Of a stretch of DNA of 64,000 nucleotides, positions 51,833 to 60,360 are shown in pieces. The DNA is taken from positions 137,503 through 201,502 of the forward strand of contig NZ_FRCM01000006.1 in NCBI RefSeq assembly GCF_900142915.1. Reading direction: 5' to 3'. Position 1 is the stretch's first letter. Each line of letters begins with the position of its first letter. The notes beneath the pieces were generated by a model. That model ran no database searches. It worked only from the letters and a program-made list of their open reading frames with translations, and was not told the origin of the DNA. The DNA is from Mucilaginibacter sp. OK098 (GTDB lineage: Bacteria; Bacteroidota; Bacteroidia; Sphingobacteriales; Sphingobacteriaceae). The position numbers and the translations under genes are program-made.

Positions 51833-52414
51833 TTATTTCACATCTTTTTCGTTCACATGAAACGCCCCTGTCATTTCTACAATATGCCATGGATAAAAAG
51901 TTTCATTACTGTCAAAACCTATCCCGTCCACTACGTCGCCCTTAGGTGATACAATTTCAACAGCCTTTGTTGAATACATTTTTTTTGTATTCATATCGTA
52001 TATTAACTCTTCCGATTTAAAGACCTGCCCCTGCGCATTGGTAGCCACTACATTTTTGCGAAACTCAATTATATTCTCCTTATCGCGTTGAACGGCATAA
52101 TCAGAAACTATATTTCCCGATTCTTTTAAATCTGCATCATAAAAAATAATCTTAACGCCCTTGGGCATTTCTTTATAAGGCTTGGGCGTATCGGCATATT
52201 CAATCATTAAAGGGGCTGTCATGTGCGCTTTAACTTTTGCCGAGTCACTGTAAATCACATCCACCCCGGTTGACCGTGATATTGGTTTATTTTCTTCTTT
52301 TGATGCTATTTTCTGAATGTCATTCAATGAATTTTCACAAGCGCTTATTAGCAGCATGCAAATAAACAGTGCCGGCAAATACAGATGTAATAACTTAATT
52401 GTCTGGCTATTCAT
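51833..52414 (-). CDS. lptC: LPS export protein LptC
   Basis: 193 residues from ATG at 52414. A TTG five codons upstream lies in the word repeat and is rejected. The N-terminal hydrophobic segment ending LLISACENS looks like a lipoprotein signal, unlike E. coli LptC, which has a transmembrane anchor. The remainder is the LptC beta-jellyroll: VIYSDSAKVKAHMTAPLMIE, VKIIFYDADLKESGNIVSDY, then KSEELIYDMNTKKMYSTKAV. It bridges the LPS path between the inner membrane and LptA. It lies after the outer-membrane protein gene in the coaX-OMP-lptC-ppiD run. Confidence 0.9.
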   Translation of the reverse strand: MNSQTIKLLHLYLPALFICMLLISACENSLNDIQKIASKEENKPISRSTGVDVIYSDSAKVKAHMTAPLMIEYADTPKPYKEMPKGVKIIFYDADLKESGNIVSDYAVQRDKENIIEFRKNVVATNAQGQVFKSEELIYDMNTKKMYSTKAVEIVSPKGDVVDGIGFDSNETFYPWHIVEMTGAFHVNEKDVK

Positions 52415-52420
52415 AGCTGT

Positions 52421-52577
52421 GAGAATCAAGAATCGCGAAAGAATAGAGAGTTAAGATACCAGAATCAGGATAAAAAAAATGCAAACCGGCTAATTCCATG
52501 TTAGAATATATGTTTTTCATTTCTTTTTATCGATAAAACCAATTTTCCTGGCTCTTGATTCCTGATTTCCTGAATCT
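52421..52577. repeat. Inverted word-repeat pair, AAGAATC type
   Basis: Left arm 52421-52470 (GAGAATCAAGAATCGCG, AGTTAAGATACCAGAATCAG), right arm 52543-52577 (TTTTCCTGGCTCTTGATTCC, TGATTTCCTGAATCT). It spans the whole gap between lptC and the outer-membrane protein gene. Same words as 17798-17934. Confidence 0.75.
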
Positions 52578-52587
52578 AAATAACGGC

Positions 52588-53916
52588 TTATTGGAACTTA
52601 TATTTCTGGAACCACTTATCGTTAAGTGTAAAACCTAAATGTATATTAACATAGTTTTCCTTAACCAGTCCGTTATCTAAAGTACCGCGCTTACCTATCT
52701 CGGCCGATAGATTTACTTTATAGAATGTTGAAAGCGTTTGTGATGGTGACAGTGGCAAACCCAAACCAAAGGTAACAGCATACCTGTTAATATTGGTATT
52801 GTTTAAATTCAGATAGGTTTGATCATATATAAACCCTAAACGATAATCAACCCTTGCAAAATAATTACGCAAGGCATTAGCATTGGGAGTATACTGGCCA
52901 CCAACATTAAATGTTTTGCTATTTTGGAAACCGGCATTAGTACCACCTATAGTAAGGTTACTCCAATTACCCATGGTAAAATCGGCCCCTACCAGGTAAT
53001 GATTATCATACTGATATGATACGCCGAAATGATTGATCTGCGGCAGCTTTATTTTAGTTTTACTGCTCTGCTTGTTCACTATTGAATCGGCCGGAGTATT
53101 TTCATTGCCGCTGCTGTCATAAGTATACTGACTTACAATGTACGATGCTGTATTACTTATAGAATTGCCGGTTGATGCTGAATAACCGAAAGTAAGGTGC
53201 TTTACATTGTTGTCAAAATCAAATGAATATTGTAATCCGATATCGTAATTTAAACCACTAATGCTGTTACTTTGCTCAATTCTTGAATTTAATGTACCGT
53301 ACAGGTTTGGAATTTCGGTTGAGCTGGTTTGTATCAAATTACCAAATATATAGGATGCGTTAGCCCCAATATAAAAATGTTTGGTAATGCCGATACCATA
53401 ACCCAAATAAGCTTTAGATAAACCGCCATCGCCCTTATAAAGATAATTTACCGCATTGGTGTCTGCCGGTGAACCTGAGCCAAGGTTTGACCTTGTTTGT
53501 TTATAGTTGTAGCCCATTTCGCTGTAAGGCATTAAACCAAAGCTTAGTGCTGAGCGTCTGCTTACAGGCACGGCAAAGTTAATGTGGCTTAGCCTGAAAT
53601 TAGCATTGCTTACACTGGTTTGCCCGGTTTGGCTTAAGTTAACTATGTTTGAATACAAACCTACATCAATAGTGGTATAATTAATAAATCCGTACGAAGC
53701 AGGATTAAGCACGTTGATAGTGTTAAAATTATTGATCTTATTTATAGCCGTAGCTATACCGCCCATAGCCCTGTTTTGCGGCAATATTGAAGGATCGATA
53801 TCACCTAATCCATACCTGGAATAAGGTGAACTGGTAGTGGCCGTTGATTGCGCCTTTGCGCCAAATGCAGAAACAGCAAGTAAAATTATTATAAAAAACC
53901 TGGTATATTTAATCAT
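52588..53916 (-). CDS. Outer-membrane beta-barrel protein (FadL-like)
   Basis: 442 residues. A signal peptide (to about KAQ, residue 23) is followed by SPYSRYGLGDIDPSILPQNR and AMGGIATAINKINNFNTINV, a conserved opening of a Bacteroidota family. Alternating hydrophobic strands continue to a C-terminal barrel strand (NIHLGFTLNDKWFQKYKFQ). FadL-like topology is likely; substrate unknown. It overlaps coaX by 8 nt and precedes lptC. Conservation of this neighbourhood suggests a role in envelope biogenesis, which is inference. Confidence 0.85.
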   Translation of the reverse strand: MIKYTRFFIIILLAVSAFGAKAQSTATTSSPYSRYGLGDIDPSILPQNRAMGGIATAINKINNFNTINVLNPASYGFINYTTIDVGLYSNIVNLSQTGQTSVSNANFRLSHINFAVPVSRRSALSFGLMPYSEMGYNYKQTRSNLGSGSPADTNAVNYLYKGDGGLSKAYLGYGIGITKHFYIGANASYIFGNLIQTSSTEIPNLYGTLNSRIEQSNSISGLNYDIGLQYSFDFDNNVKHLTFGYSASTGNSISNTASYIVSQYTYDSSGNENTPADSIVNKQSSKTKIKLPQINHFGVSYQYDNHYLVGADFTMGNWSNLTIGGTNAGFQNSKTFNVGGQYTPNANALRNYFARVDYRLGFIYDQTYLNLNNTNINRYAVTFGLGLPLSPSQTLSTFYKVNLSAEIGKRGTLDNGLVKENYVNIHLGFTLNDKWFQKYKFQ

Positions 53917-54655
53917 TATTAGTTTGTATGGCTGCGTTTAATCCTTTTAGAACCAAGTGAGGTTCAATTTTTATATAGGGGGCAAAGATGCTATTTTTTA
54001 GCAGGGTATCAAAAAAAATACTATCGCCTCCGCTAAGTACAATATTCAGTTCTTCTTCGTTTTTTTTATAGCTTTCAATAAAGCCTTCCAATTCATATTT
54101 TATTCCATTCTGTACACCCGATAGTATTGCCGATGTTGTATCATTACCACTTTTAGCGTTAAAATTTTCATCGGCATTAATTAAAGGTAACCCGGCTGTG
54201 TAATTATTTAATGCCTTATAACGCATTTTTAAACCTGGTGATATGCTACCGCCAAAATAATTACCTGCTGCATCCACCCAATCATACGTTATACAAGTGC
54301 CCCCATCTATCACCATATTGCTTTTATCGGGATATAAGTAATATGCGCCTATAACTGCTGCCAGCCTGTCGAGCCCGAGGGTTTGGGGAGTTAAATAATG
54401 GTTAGTTATGCCACTTGTCATCCCCGCATTAAAATATATTAACGGAATTTTTTGCGCTAATATGCTTTGCCACTCCTCCCGGTCTTTTTTTACTGATGAA
54501 ATTATGGCCTTGTTAACAGCATAATCGCTCAGGATATTATTTATTATGGTTGGATCTACCGGTTTATATTGCCAGCTATGGAGCATTTGGTTATGCCTAA
54601 AAACAGCAATTTTTGTGTACGTGTTGCCAATATCTATTACCAGTGTTGCTTCCAT
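53909..54655 (-). CDS. coaX: Type III pantothenate kinase
   Basis: 248 residues, normal for CoaX. It phosphorylates pantothenate, the first step of coenzyme A synthesis. ASKHA-fold motifs: the phosphate-1 loop LVIDIGNTYTKIAVF (about 4-18), NAGMTSGITNHYLTPQTLGL with the family LGxDR element following, and VIDGGTCITYD (about 116-126). It starts the coaX-OMP-lptC-ppiD run; the start of the next gene overlaps its end by 8 nt. Confidence 0.93.
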   Translation of the reverse strand: MEATLVIDIGNTYTKIAVFRHNQMLHSWQYKPVDPTIINNILSDYAVNKAIISSVKKDREEWQSILAQKIPLIYFNAGMTSGITNHYLTPQTLGLDRLAAVIGAYYLYPDKSNMVIDGGTCITYDWVDAAGNYFGGSISPGLKMRYKALNNYTAGLPLINADENFNAKSGNDTTSAILSGVQNGIKYELEGFIESYKKNEEELNIVLSGGDSIFFDTLLKNSIFAPYIKIEPHLVLKGLNAAIQTNND

Positions 54656-54661
54656 TTTTTA

Positions 54662-54729
54662 GTCTTGAGCCGGAGTCTTAAGTCTCAAGTCAAAAAACGA
54701 ATGACCAATGACTAATGACCGATGACTAA
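54662..54729. repeat. Word-repeat islands between coaX and purQ
   Basis: GTCTTGAGCCGGAGTCTTAA, GTCTCAAG, followed by AATGACCAATGACTAATGACC split as AATGA and CCAATGACTAATGACC (54705-54720), then GATGACTAAC up to the base before the purQ stop codon. The 16-mer is identical to 6807-6822. Confidence 0.7.
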
Positions 54730-55422
54730 CTATACCTTCACCAGTGATAATATCGATTCAAAAATAGCCAGCCCATCCTCGTTAGCAACCAGCGCATCTG
54801 ATGCACGTTCAGGGTGCGGCATAAACCCAAACACGTTACGGTTGATATTAGTAATGCCTGCAATGTTATCCAATGATCCGTTAGGATTTGATTCGGAAGT
54901 GATCATACCCGCCTCATCGCAATATTTAAACAACACCAGGTCATTATCATAAAGTGATTTTAAAACATCAGTATCGGCAAAATAATTGCCTTCGCCATGG
55001 GCTATAGGGATCTTTAATGCTCTTTCCGGGTCTATCTGCGCAGTAATTAATGAGTTCGAAGTTTGTGCCTTCATATAAATATTACGGCAAATAAATTTAC
55101 GGTTCTCATTGTGCAGCAATGCTCCCTGTAAAAGGCCTGCTTCGGTTAAAACCTGGAACCCATTGCAGATACCCAAAACGTAACCGCCTTTTGCTGCAAA
55201 CTGGATTACTTCGTGCATAATAGGCGAAAAGCGGGCTATAGCGCCTGAACGAAGATAATCGCCGAAGGAAAATCCGCCTGGTAAAACAATAAACTCAGCG
55301 CCTTGCAGGTCGTGGTCTTTATGCCATAATCGAACCACTTGCTGGCCCATTATTTTTTCCAATACGTAGATGATATCTTCATCACAATTAGATCCCGGAA
55401 ATATAACTACTCCAAATTTCAT
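54730..55422 (-). CDS. purQ: Phosphoribosylformylglycinamidine synthase subunit PurQ
   Basis: 230 residues, the glutaminase subunit of the small-type FGAM synthase, which delivers ammonia to PurL in purine synthesis. The class I amidotransferase triad is visible: Cys in VLGICNGFQVLTEAG (about 85-99), His and Glu in GFMPHPERASD (about 205-215). The opening is KFGVVIFPGSNCDEDIIYVL. A separate purL/purS unit is expected elsewhere. A -7 box lies at 55451-55458. Confidence 0.96.
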   Translation of the reverse strand: MKFGVVIFPGSNCDEDIIYVLEKIMGQQVVRLWHKDHDLQGAEFIVLPGGFSFGDYLRSGAIARFSPIMHEVIQFAAKGGYVLGICNGFQVLTEAGLLQGALLHNENRKFICRNIYMKAQTSNSLITAQIDPERALKIPIAHGEGNYFADTDVLKSLYDNDLVLFKYCDEAGMITSESNPNGSLDNIAGITNINRNVFGFMPHPERASDALVANEDGLAIFESILSLVKV

Positions 55423-55450
55423 TAATTTGATTTTTTGTGTAATAATGATA

Positions 55451-55458
55451 CAAAACTA
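55451..55458 (-). promoter_or_regulatory. -7 box upstream of purQ
   Basis: Minus strand TAGTTTTG, exact TAnnTTTG match, 28 nt before the start codon. Confidence 0.5.
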
Positions 55459-55491
55459 ATATAACAGCCGTGATTTGAACGAATGTAAAAG

Positions 55492-56481
55492 TTAAAATTT
55501 GTTAAACTGAAAATAGATGACGCTGATTAGCAGCAATAAATACAGCGATTCATAAAACCATTTGTTTTTTGCATACAGAAAATAATAAGAAAAAAACACG
55601 GTGCACGGAACTGCACACAACAAAAAATGGTTTAAATTAAATGGTGTTTTTACATAAAAAGATAAACCTGTGATTAAAAAAACAACAAACAACAGCTGAA
55701 AAGATTTACGGATCTGTACATAGCTCCTAAAAAAGTTTTGTTGCAGCTTAACAAAACAAAGAGCCAGTATTACAATAACCGGAACAAGTACCAGGAAGCT
55801 TAAATAGTGAATATCAATACTATTTGGAAACTTTGTGGCCAATGGCAACCAAATGCTGTAGAACTGCCCCAGGTTATCATTCATATAATAATACACTGCC
55901 AAGAAAAAGAATATGGTAGCGTAGCCAACAATACCAGCTAAAATTTCGCGCCAGTTTAACGGTCTGAAAATAATGAGTGCTATCCAAACCACTAAAAAAA
56001 GATAGATGAAGGGAAGGTATATGATTGAACCTATGGCAACTATCAGCCCCAGGTCATAGGCAGAAGATTTTGCATCATTACTTTTATAAAAGCTAAACAG
56101 CTTAAACAACATCCATATGATTAAGAAATTGCATAATAAAGGGGGGCTTAATACCAAAAAAGGTGTAAACAAACCCGTTATTGTAATGTACATTAAAGCA
56201 GGCAAAAATGTAGGCTTGCCCAGTAAATTATAATGATTAACCAGGTGATTTAATAACAAGGCCTGTGCAAATACAACAATACCTGCAAGTAAAACATTAA
56301 AAGAGGTTGAAGCAGGATTAAGATACTCGCCGGGAACTATCATTAACCTTGCAACCGGCTCGGCAAAGGCAAACGCTGTTTTAGCAGGGGCTGTAATTAA
56401 ATAGCCCGCCCGCGAAACGAACAATATTACTGCAAGCCATAAAATATTAAGCGGATTGAGCGCTTTAAAAAAACTGATCAT
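55492..56481 (-). CDS. DUF6427 family membrane protein
   Basis: 329 residues with about nine hydrophobic helices. It begins MISFFKALNPLNILWLAVIL and contains LIVAIGSIIYLPFIYLFLVV then FRPLNWREILAGIVGYA, a recognisable DUF6427 core. The family is confined to Bacteroidota and its function is unknown. A -7 box at 56503-56510 gives a 21-nt leader. The gene precedes purQ on the same strand by 69 nt but has no evident tie to purine synthesis. Confidence 0.8.
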   Translation of the reverse strand: MISFFKALNPLNILWLAVILFVSRAGYLITAPAKTAFAFAEPVARLMIVPGEYLNPASTSFNVLLAGIVVFAQALLLNHLVNHYNLLGKPTFLPALMYITITGLFTPFLVLSPPLLCNFLIIWMLFKLFSFYKSNDAKSSAYDLGLIVAIGSIIYLPFIYLFLVVWIALIIFRPLNWREILAGIVGYATIFFFLAVYYYMNDNLGQFYSIWLPLATKFPNSIDIHYLSFLVLVPVIVILALCFVKLQQNFFRSYVQIRKSFQLLFVVFLITGLSFYVKTPFNLNHFLLCAVPCTVFFSYYFLYAKNKWFYESLYLLLLISVIYFQFNKF

Positions 56482-56502
56482 TAAAGCCTTTTATTTGCGG
56501 GG

Positions 56503-56510
56503 CAAAATTA
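56503..56510 (-). promoter_or_regulatory. -7 box upstream of the DUF6427 gene
   Basis: Minus strand TAATTTTG, exact TAnnTTTG match, 21 nt before the start codon. Confidence 0.5.
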
Positions 56511-56554
56511 GCATAAATGTGGTTAGGATAAAACTAAGAATGATAATAGCTATG

Positions 56555-56583
56555 TTGAACGTTCATTAAATCGTTTATATTTG
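56555..56583 (+). promoter_or_regulatory. Promoter ending 3 nt before the Rpn-family gene
   Basis: A -33 TTG (56555-56557), 18-nt spacer, and -7 box TATATTTG (56576-56583), an exact match. Only GCT separates the box from the ATG at 56587, so a leaderless transcript is predicted. Confidence 0.6.
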
Positions 56584-56586
56584 GCT

Positions 56587-57483
56587 ATGCCTGACAATAA
56601 ACCGCCTGTCACCGGGAAATATATCGACCCTTTAGTTGATTTTGCCTTCAAGAAAATATTTGGCAGCGAGCCGAATAAAGACCTGTTAATCGCTTTTTTA
56701 AATGAAGTGTTCCGGGGTAGAAAGCATATTGCTGATTTAGTTTACAATAAGAATGAGCACCCAGGCGATTTGAAGGATGAAGGTGCTGCCATATTTGATC
56801 TGCTTTGTACCGGAGCAAACGGCGACAAATTTTTAATTGAAGTGCAACGTGGAAGGCAGGGAAACTTTAAGGAAAGAGCCTTATTTTATACATCCCGGCT
56901 CATCAGCGATCAGGCCCCAAAAGGCAGGCGCAGTGAATGGGCATATAGCCTTACAGAGGTTTACCTGGTTGCTTTATTGGAAGATTTTACTTTACAAATA
57001 AGCGATGGAAAAGAATACCTGCATGATATTTGTTTGTGTAACAGGGAAACTGGTGAAATATTTTACGATAAGCTGGGTTATATTTATTTAGAATTGAATA
57101 AATTTGTAAAAGAGGATGTCGACCTTGTGACCGACTTAGACAAATGGCTCTATGTCTTAAAAAACATGAGCCGGATGGATAAGATCCCAGCATACTTACG
57201 AAAGCCTATATTTGAGAAACTGTTCAGTATTGCTGAATATACTAATTTGACAAAGGAGGAAAAAACCATGTACGATAGCAGCTTAAAATATAAGTGGGAC
57301 AATAAGAATGTGCTTGACTATGCCAAAGAGGAAGGCATACAGGAAGGTATTGAAAGGGGTATTGAAAAAGGCAAACTGGAAGAAGCCATGGAAATTGCCC
57401 TTACCCTAAAGAAAATGGGATTTTCTGTTGAAGACATAGCCAACATTACACGATTATCTGTTGAAGAAATAAAAAAACTATAA
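56587..57483 (+). CDS. Rpn/PD-(D/E)XK nuclease family putative transposase
   Basis: 299-codon frame, 298 residues from ATG at 56587; the TTG two codons upstream is the end of the -7 box. The N-terminus YIDPLVDFAFKKIFGSEPNK and LLIAFLNEVFRGR is the hallmark of this family. The nuclease core is AAIFDLLCTGANGDKFLIEV followed by QRGRQGNFKERALFYTSRLI (Asp, Glu-x-Gln as PD-(D/E)XK residues). The C-terminus repeats IQEGIERGIEKGK, then a small helix-turn-helix-like end (MGFSVEDIANITRLSVEEI). Related Rpn proteins promote RecA-independent recombination. It is a single gene with its own promoter; no terminal inverted repeats are seen. Confidence 0.92.
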   Translation: MPDNKPPVTGKYIDPLVDFAFKKIFGSEPNKDLLIAFLNEVFRGRKHIADLVYNKNEHPGDLKDEGAAIFDLLCTGANGDKFLIEVQRGRQGNFKERALFYTSRLISDQAPKGRRSEWAYSLTEVYLVALLEDFTLQISDGKEYLHDICLCNRETGEIFYDKLGYIYLELNKFVKEDVDLVTDLDKWLYVLKNMSRMDKIPAYLRKPIFEKLFSIAEYTNLTKEEKTMYDSSLKYKWDNKNVLDYAKEEGIQEGIERGIEKGKLEEAMEIALTLKKMGFSVEDIANITRLSVEEIKKL

Positions 57484-57502
57484 TTATCACAAAAGGTTGA
57501 AC

Positions 57503-58501
57503 CTAAACTGCAATTGAGCCTTTTGCGTAACGCTTTACCATATCATCCACAATCTGCGCCGTTTCATCGGGGAAGTCTACCTCAACCCATTTATCATCGC
57601 TTAACCAGTTATTTATGCGGTAAATAAACTGGTCATCTATTTCGTTAATTACTGGTACGCCAAGTTTTGAAGCGGCTAGAGCATTGCATTGCTGTTCATA
57701 TTGGCCCTTCATGGGAATCATCAATACTTTTTTCTGCAAAAACAGTGCTTCCGCAGGGCCTTCAAAGCCACCACCTGTCAACAGGCCTTCGCAACTGGCC
57801 AGGCTATTGTTAAAATCCTGGTTGTTTACCGGGAATATTTCAACATTACCTTCCTGGTAATGTGTTTTTTGCCGTTTGGAAAAAATTTGCCATTGCTTAT
57901 TGGTTTTGTTAAGCAGTTTGGTAAGCAGTTTATCATCGTATGCCGGCAGGTAAACAGTATAATGACCAAGGTTTGAAGTCTTCATATTCCTGATCTCGCT
58001 TCGGATCACGGGTGTATGAATAAAATCAGCATACCGCTCAAAATGAAACCCGATATGATGCGATGTTGGTGAATAATATTTTAGCAGCCACTCTGCGTAG
58101 CTCCATTTAGCAGGCCTGGGCGTGTTTGGCGAAACAAATGAGCATTGATGACTTAACGATACCGAAGGTATTTTTTGCAGCCTGCACGCCCATGCGCTCA
58201 CCGGCTCAAAATCATTTATAATAAGGTCATATTGTTTTAAAGGCAGGCTGCGGATATCACGCCAAAGGCGCGGCAAATTCATCAGTTTAAAGGTTGCCCA
58301 ATTATCAACACCACCATTGGTGCCAAAAACGAAGCTAAAACCGTGAAATTTATACTTAAGGGGCTGGGCCAGGGTAACTTCGGCTTCAGTGCCGCTAACT
58401 AACAGATCAACTTCACCATATTGCTGTAACAGTGGTACAATTTCGCGTGCCCGGCTTATATGGCCGTTACCTGTTCCCTGTATAGCGTAAAGTATTTTCA
58501 T
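57503..58501 (-). CDS. Glycosyltransferase, GT-B fold (GT1/MurG-like)
   Basis: 332 residues. The opening MKILYAIQGTGNGHISRARE is the glycine-rich N-terminal loop of this family, and the donor-site segment near the C-terminus is GLLTGGGFEGPAEALFLQKK then VLMIPMKGQYEQQCNALAA. It is similar to UDP-glycosyltransferases of the MGT/MurG type. It is upstream of a UDP-diacylglucosamine hydrolase-like gene separated by a word-repeat spacer, a neighbourhood frequent in Bacteroidota. It may glycosylate a lipid; this is inference. Confidence 0.88.
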   Translation of the reverse strand: MKILYAIQGTGNGHISRAREIVPLLQQYGEVDLLVSGTEAEVTLAQPLKYKFHGFSFVFGTNGGVDNWATFKLMNLPRLWRDIRSLPLKQYDLIINDFEPVSAWACRLQKIPSVSLSHQCSFVSPNTPRPAKWSYAEWLLKYYSPTSHHIGFHFERYADFIHTPVIRSEIRNMKTSNLGHYTVYLPAYDDKLLTKLLNKTNKQWQIFSKRQKTHYQEGNVEIFPVNNQDFNNSLASCEGLLTGGGFEGPAEALFLQKKVLMIPMKGQYEQQCNALAASKLGVPVINEIDDQFIYRINNWLSDDKWVEVDFPDETAQIVDDMVKRYAKGSIAV

Positions 58502-58680
58502 GGTTAGTTGTAAAGGTTGCAGATGTTGTAGGGGTTGAAAGCGTTAAATTTTGATTTACGCAAACTCGTTAAAATTTTGAATACTTTGTGATAAAATTGA
58601 TGACAAATAAAATTTTAATTATGTAACCCGTAAAGCTAACGTTTACAACACTTACAACTTTTAAAACATTTTCAACAGGG
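58502..58680. repeat. Inverted word-repeat pair, TTGTAAAGGTTG type
   Basis: Left arm 58502-58546 (GGTTAGTTGTAAAGGTTGC, AGATGTTGTAGGGGTTGAAA) starts at the base next to the glycosyltransferase ATG. Right arm about 58635-58680 (GCTAACGTTTACAACACTT, ACAACTTTTAAAACATTTTC) ends 2 nt before the stop of the next gene. Reverse-complementary with mismatches. A relative lies at 12907-12938. Confidence 0.7.
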
Positions 58681-58682
58681 AC

Positions 58683-59537
58683 TTAATCTTGTTCCTGCTT
58701 AAAACGTTCTAATAAGAGATTAACATCCAGCCTGGCATCCAAGTCCTCAATATCCGTTTTGTCATCCTCGTCCGCATCCGTGTTGAAGTTTTCAGGCTCG
58801 TATTTAAATATGGTCCAGCTTTTGTTATTATACTCAAGAGCTGTAAGGCTTTCAACCCAGTCGCCTGAGTTTAAATAAAGAACCGAGCCTGTTTTTTCGG
58901 TAGATTCCATTTCTCTTATTTCGGCATGATGGATATGCCCGCAAATTACGTACTGGTAATTTTTATCAACTGCCAGGTCGGCGGCAGTTTGTTCAAACTG
59001 GTTAATAAATTTTACGGCTTCTTTAAACCGGGCCTTTACTTTTTGCGAAAAGCTCATTTTTTGGCGGCCCATAGCTGTAAGAAGCCAGTTAGTTAAACTG
59101 TTGATGATGATCAGCGTATCATAACCTACCGCGCCTAATTTTGCCAGCCATTTGGAATGTTGCATAGTTACGTCAAACACATCACCATGAAAGATCCACG
59201 CTTTTTTTCCGTCGATATTTAATACTACCTTGTTAAGCAGCTGAAACGATCCCAGGTTAAAATCAGCAAACTTACGCAGCATTTCATCATGGTTACCGGT
59301 TAAATAATAAACAGGCACACCTTCGGTTACAAACTTTAAGATCCGGCGCACCACCTTCATGTGCGTTTCGGGCCAATACGATTTACTGAACTGCCATATA
59401 TCAATAATATCGCCGTTTAAAATAAGTATTTTCGGCTTTATGCTCTTTAAGTATTTGAGCAGTTCTTTAGCGTGGCATCCGTAAGTGCCTAAATGCACGT
59501 CAGATATAACAACAATATCAACTTCGCGTTTTGCCAT
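58683..59537 (-). CDS. lpxH: UDP-2,3-diacylglucosamine diphosphatase (LpxH-like)
   Basis: 284 residues. Calcineurin-like metallophosphoesterase motifs: VVISDVHLGTYGCHAKEL (about 9-26, D-x-H), ILNGDIIDIWQFSKSYWP (GD), YYLTGNHDEMLRKF (GNHD), WIFHGDVFD and VICGHIHHAEI (GHxH). The full set matches LpxH-type enzymes, which hydrolyse UDP-diacylglucosamine in lipid A synthesis. The C-terminal acidic stretch (DADEDDKTDIEDLDARLD) is an added tail. The two-metal site appears complete. The glycosyltransferase gene downstream supports a lipid-linked glycan context. Confidence 0.87.
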   Translation of the reverse strand: MAKREVDIVVISDVHLGTYGCHAKELLKYLKSIKPKILILNGDIIDIWQFSKSYWPETHMKVVRRILKFVTEGVPVYYLTGNHDEMLRKFADFNLGSFQLLNKVVLNIDGKKAWIFHGDVFDVTMQHSKWLAKLGAVGYDTLIIINSLTNWLLTAMGRQKMSFSQKVKARFKEAVKFINQFEQTAADLAVDKNYQYVICGHIHHAEIREMESTEKTGSVLYLNSGDWVESLTALEYNNKSWTIFKYEPENFNTDADEDDKTDIEDLDARLDVNLLLERFKQEQD

Positions 59538-59609
59538 TAAAATTGGGGGGATACTTTTCCATCCGGTAAATTATACCGGTAAAATTTCAGAGAATTGAAC
59601 AAGCAACGA

Positions 59610-59720
59610 TTAATCTTCTTCGTCGTCGTCATTAACTTTTAGTTCAAAAGGACTCAGGTAGAATACTACTACTAAAAATAGTAAACTTCCCAGTACCATA
59701 TAAGCTAACTCAAAATGCAT
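59610..59720 (-). CDS. 36-residue single-span membrane protein with acidic tail
   Basis: A short frame with ATG at 59720. The protein begins MHFELAYMVLGSLLFLVVVF, a single transmembrane helix, followed by YLSPFELKV and a tail of seven acidic residues out of eight (NDDDEED). The composition is that of a real small membrane protein. It lies between the LpxH-like gene and the DinB gene on the same strand. No family recognised; whether it is translated needs proteomic evidence. Confidence 0.55.
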   Translation of the reverse strand: MHFELAYMVLGSLLFLVVVFYLSPFELKVNDDDEED

Positions 59721-59798
59721 TTTCTACAATTTTTACAAATATCCGTAAAGCAGATTATTTAATTGTTAAGACCAAGTTAAATGTAAAAGGTTTCACAT

Positions 59799-60320
59799 TT
59801 AACTAAATTTTTTTTCAACACGCTTCAATTGCTTTAAATGATGATAAAGATGGATGCGAATAAATTTAAACCACTGCTCCGCTGTAAGCATCCCCAGGCG
59901 CGGATGTTTGTAGCGGAAGTTTGGGGATGAATCTTTTATTAATGGCGATGTATCATCAATACGTTTTCGGCATTTTATCAGCAGGTTTTTTGCGTCTTCC
60001 TTACTAATCTTTTCAACCGGCATTTTAGCTGCTAAAGCCGCTGACATTTTTAACCTTACCGGAAAAACGCCGGCAAGCATCATAAAACGGCCCATAAAAT
60101 TTAATCCTTCTTTAGTTGGTGGGCAGTTGCCATGCGTACAACGCTCCAAAGCAATGCACGAGCCTAAAGTAGCTTTCATAATATGCGAATACACCTCAGC
60201 GTATGACCATCCGCCGCCCGGCGGCGTTTCGGTAAAACGCTCATCAGGTATGGTATCCAGCATAGCCCGGTAATCATCTAATGCCGCATCAATGGCTCTG
60301 CGCTCTTTGGCAATATTCAT
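59799..60320 (-). CDS. DinB family protein
   Basis: 173 residues, four-helix bundle expected. Metal-binding His positions characteristic of DinB/YfiT-like proteins: GWSYAEVYSHIMKATLGSC (about 37-55) and FIRIHLYHHLKQLKRVEKKF at the end. DinB-like proteins are mostly thiol-dependent metalloenzymes or stress proteins of unknown substrate. The central part (HGNCPPTKEGLNFMGRFMML) is typical of this subgroup in Bacteroidota. It ends 40 nt before the GH3 gene begins in the same direction. Confidence 0.85.
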   Translation of the reverse strand: MNIAKERRAIDAALDDYRAMLDTIPDERFTETPPGGGWSYAEVYSHIMKATLGSCIALERCTHGNCPPTKEGLNFMGRFMMLAGVFPVRLKMSAALAAKMPVEKISKEDAKNLLIKCRKRIDDTSPLIKDSSPNFRYKHPRLGMLTAEQWFKFIRIHLYHHLKQLKRVEKKFS

Positions 60321-60360
60321 AATAATAAAGGTAAGAGTTTTATTTAACCCTTATGTAATT

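Noticed and set aside
56587..57483. A complete insertion sequence around the Rpn-family gene
   Set aside because: No terminal inverted repeats or target duplications are visible, and the gene has its own promoter; it is reported as a single nuclease-family gene.
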